Assembly (NCBI GenBank): GCA_005789375.1
Contig: SXXZ01000170.1
Span: 1-6,166 of the forward strand
Origin: Verrucomicrobiales bacterium
GTDB lineage: Bacteria > Verrucomicrobiota > Verrucomicrobiae > Limisphaerales > UBA9464
DNA: 6,166 bases
Direction of reading: 5' to 3'
Positions within the stretch are counted from its first letter, which is position 1; every line of letters begins with the position of its first letter. The position numbers and the translations under genes were made by a program. Under the pieces are notes generated by a model. The model did not search any database, was not told where the DNA came from, and worked only from the letters and a program-made list of their open reading frames with translations. This document shows, piece after piece, positions 6,126 through 6,166 of the stretch.

Positions 6126-6129
6126 ACCG

Positions 6130-6166
6130 ATGAGGAAAGTGATGGCCGGAATGGACCTACATGGCA
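6130..6166 (+). CDS. IS110-family transposase, first 12 codons (cut by window edge)
   Basis: The visible protein is MRKVMAGMDLHG. The pattern GMDLHG, with Asp at residue 9, matches the first strand of the RuvC-like DEDD catalytic domain of IS110-family recombinases, which commonly begin with a short lead into G(I/M)D(L/V)H. In that family the Asp is the first of the four acidic metal ligands. Known members also have a C-terminal Tnp domain with a catalytic Ser, lying outside this window. A strong Shine–Dalgarno four bases upstream supports the start. With only 12 residues, the family call rests on one short motif plus a structured non-coding leader. Whether the gene is intact and whether it is of the IS110 or IS1111 subgroup cannot be seen. 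Confidence 0.7.
   Translation, partial: MRKVMAGMDLHG

Larger units (their letters stand above)
5744..6129. other. 386-base gene-free stretch between DUF1501 gene and IS110-family transposase
   Basis: No convincing coding sequence is found here. The left part, 5744–5947, is G+C-rich and contains two palindromes (5860–5876 and 5901–5912). It is open in one plus frame to the TGA at 5994–5996, but has no ATG, GTG or TTG start with a ribosome-binding site. The middle holds an intrinsic terminator for leftward transcription (5948–5974). The right part, about 5975–6129, is less G+C-rich and contains potential RNA structures leading into the transposase start. A change in composition near 5975–6000 may mark the left boundary of the mobile element, but no sequence here fixes that boundary. 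Confidence 0.6.
6003..6129 (+). ncRNA. Candidate IS110-type bridge RNA / structured left-end leader
   Basis: In elements of the IS110 group, such as IS621, the non-coding left end directly upstream of the recombinase gene encodes a bridge RNA whose internal loops pair with target and donor DNA. The stretch before this IS110-family start shows matching architecture. TGGG (6024–6027) pairs with CCCA (6053–6056). Inside is an asymmetric internal loop (6028–6033 and 6049–6052), then a stem AGGCA/TGCCT (6034–6038 with 6044–6048) closing a small TTAAG loop. A second long imperfect hairpin follows at 6067–6119. An alternative pairing of GTCCC (6003–6007) with GGGAC (6025–6029) competes with the first stem. 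The 5' limit is a guess. If the element belongs instead to the IS1111 group, its RNA would lie downstream of the gene and this would be only a leader. No covariation or guide match could be tested here. Confidence 0.38.
5975..6166 (+). mobile_element. Left part of an IS110-family insertion sequence (boundary uncertain)
   Basis: The transposase start at 6130 and its structured leader indicate the left end of an IS110-family element entering the window from the right. IS110-group elements lack clear terminal inverted repeats and make little or no target duplication, so the left edge cannot be set by inspection. It is placed tentatively just after the leftward terminator at 5948–5974, where composition becomes less G+C-rich. 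The right end lies beyond the window. Confidence 0.5.

Noticed and set aside
5744..6129. CRISPR array, tRNA or rRNA in the gene-free stretch
   Set aside because: No regularly spaced repeats, no tRNA-like arm pattern and no conserved rRNA segments were seen.

Overview
The window looks like chromosomal DNA from a bacterium of the Planctomycetota–Verrucomicrobiota group. The main reason is a gene pair at 2231–5743, a DUF1549/DUF1553 protein followed 3 bases later by a DUF1501 protein. Such pairs are heavily expanded in those phyla and rare elsewhere. Base composition is high in G+C throughout. I lean weakly toward Verrucomicrobiota, but nothing here decides it.

Layout from left to right. (1) 1–431, minus strand: the N-terminal 143 residues of a DEAH-box RNA helicase of the HrpA type, cut by the left window edge. 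(2) 432–644: a divergent intergenic stretch. (3) 645–1532, plus strand: a complete inositol-monophosphatase family enzyme with an unusual basic, Ser-rich tail. (4) 1533–2150, minus strand: a putative 2-oxoglutarate/Fe(II) oxygenase of the TIGR02466 type, starting at GTG. Its stop codon directly abuts that of the phosphatase. (5) 2231–4324 and 4328–5743, plus strand: the two-gene exported system, whose first protein carries a c-type heme motif inside DUF1549 and whose second carries a Tat-like signal. (6) 5744–6129: 386 bases without a convincing gene. It holds several palindromes, a well-formed intrinsic terminator pointing left, and a structured leader. (7) 6130 to the right edge: the first 12 codons of an IS110-family transposase.

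The helicase, phosphatase and oxygenase are separate transcription units by orientation. The DUF1549/1553 and DUF1501 genes almost certainly form one translationally coupled operon whose products act outside the cytoplasm. Their biochemical role is not established. By co-occurrence in planctomycetes and Verrucomicrobia they are often associated with polysaccharide or sulfated-glycan utilisation.

The most interesting part is the right end. The leader upstream of the IS110-family start codon is where elements of the IS110 group encode their bridge RNA. At 6024–6056 it shows a stem, internal loop, stem-loop arrangement of the kind such RNAs use. A second long hairpin at 6064–6125 could bury the transposase ribosome-binding site. 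The window ends before the rest of the element, so these remain proposals.
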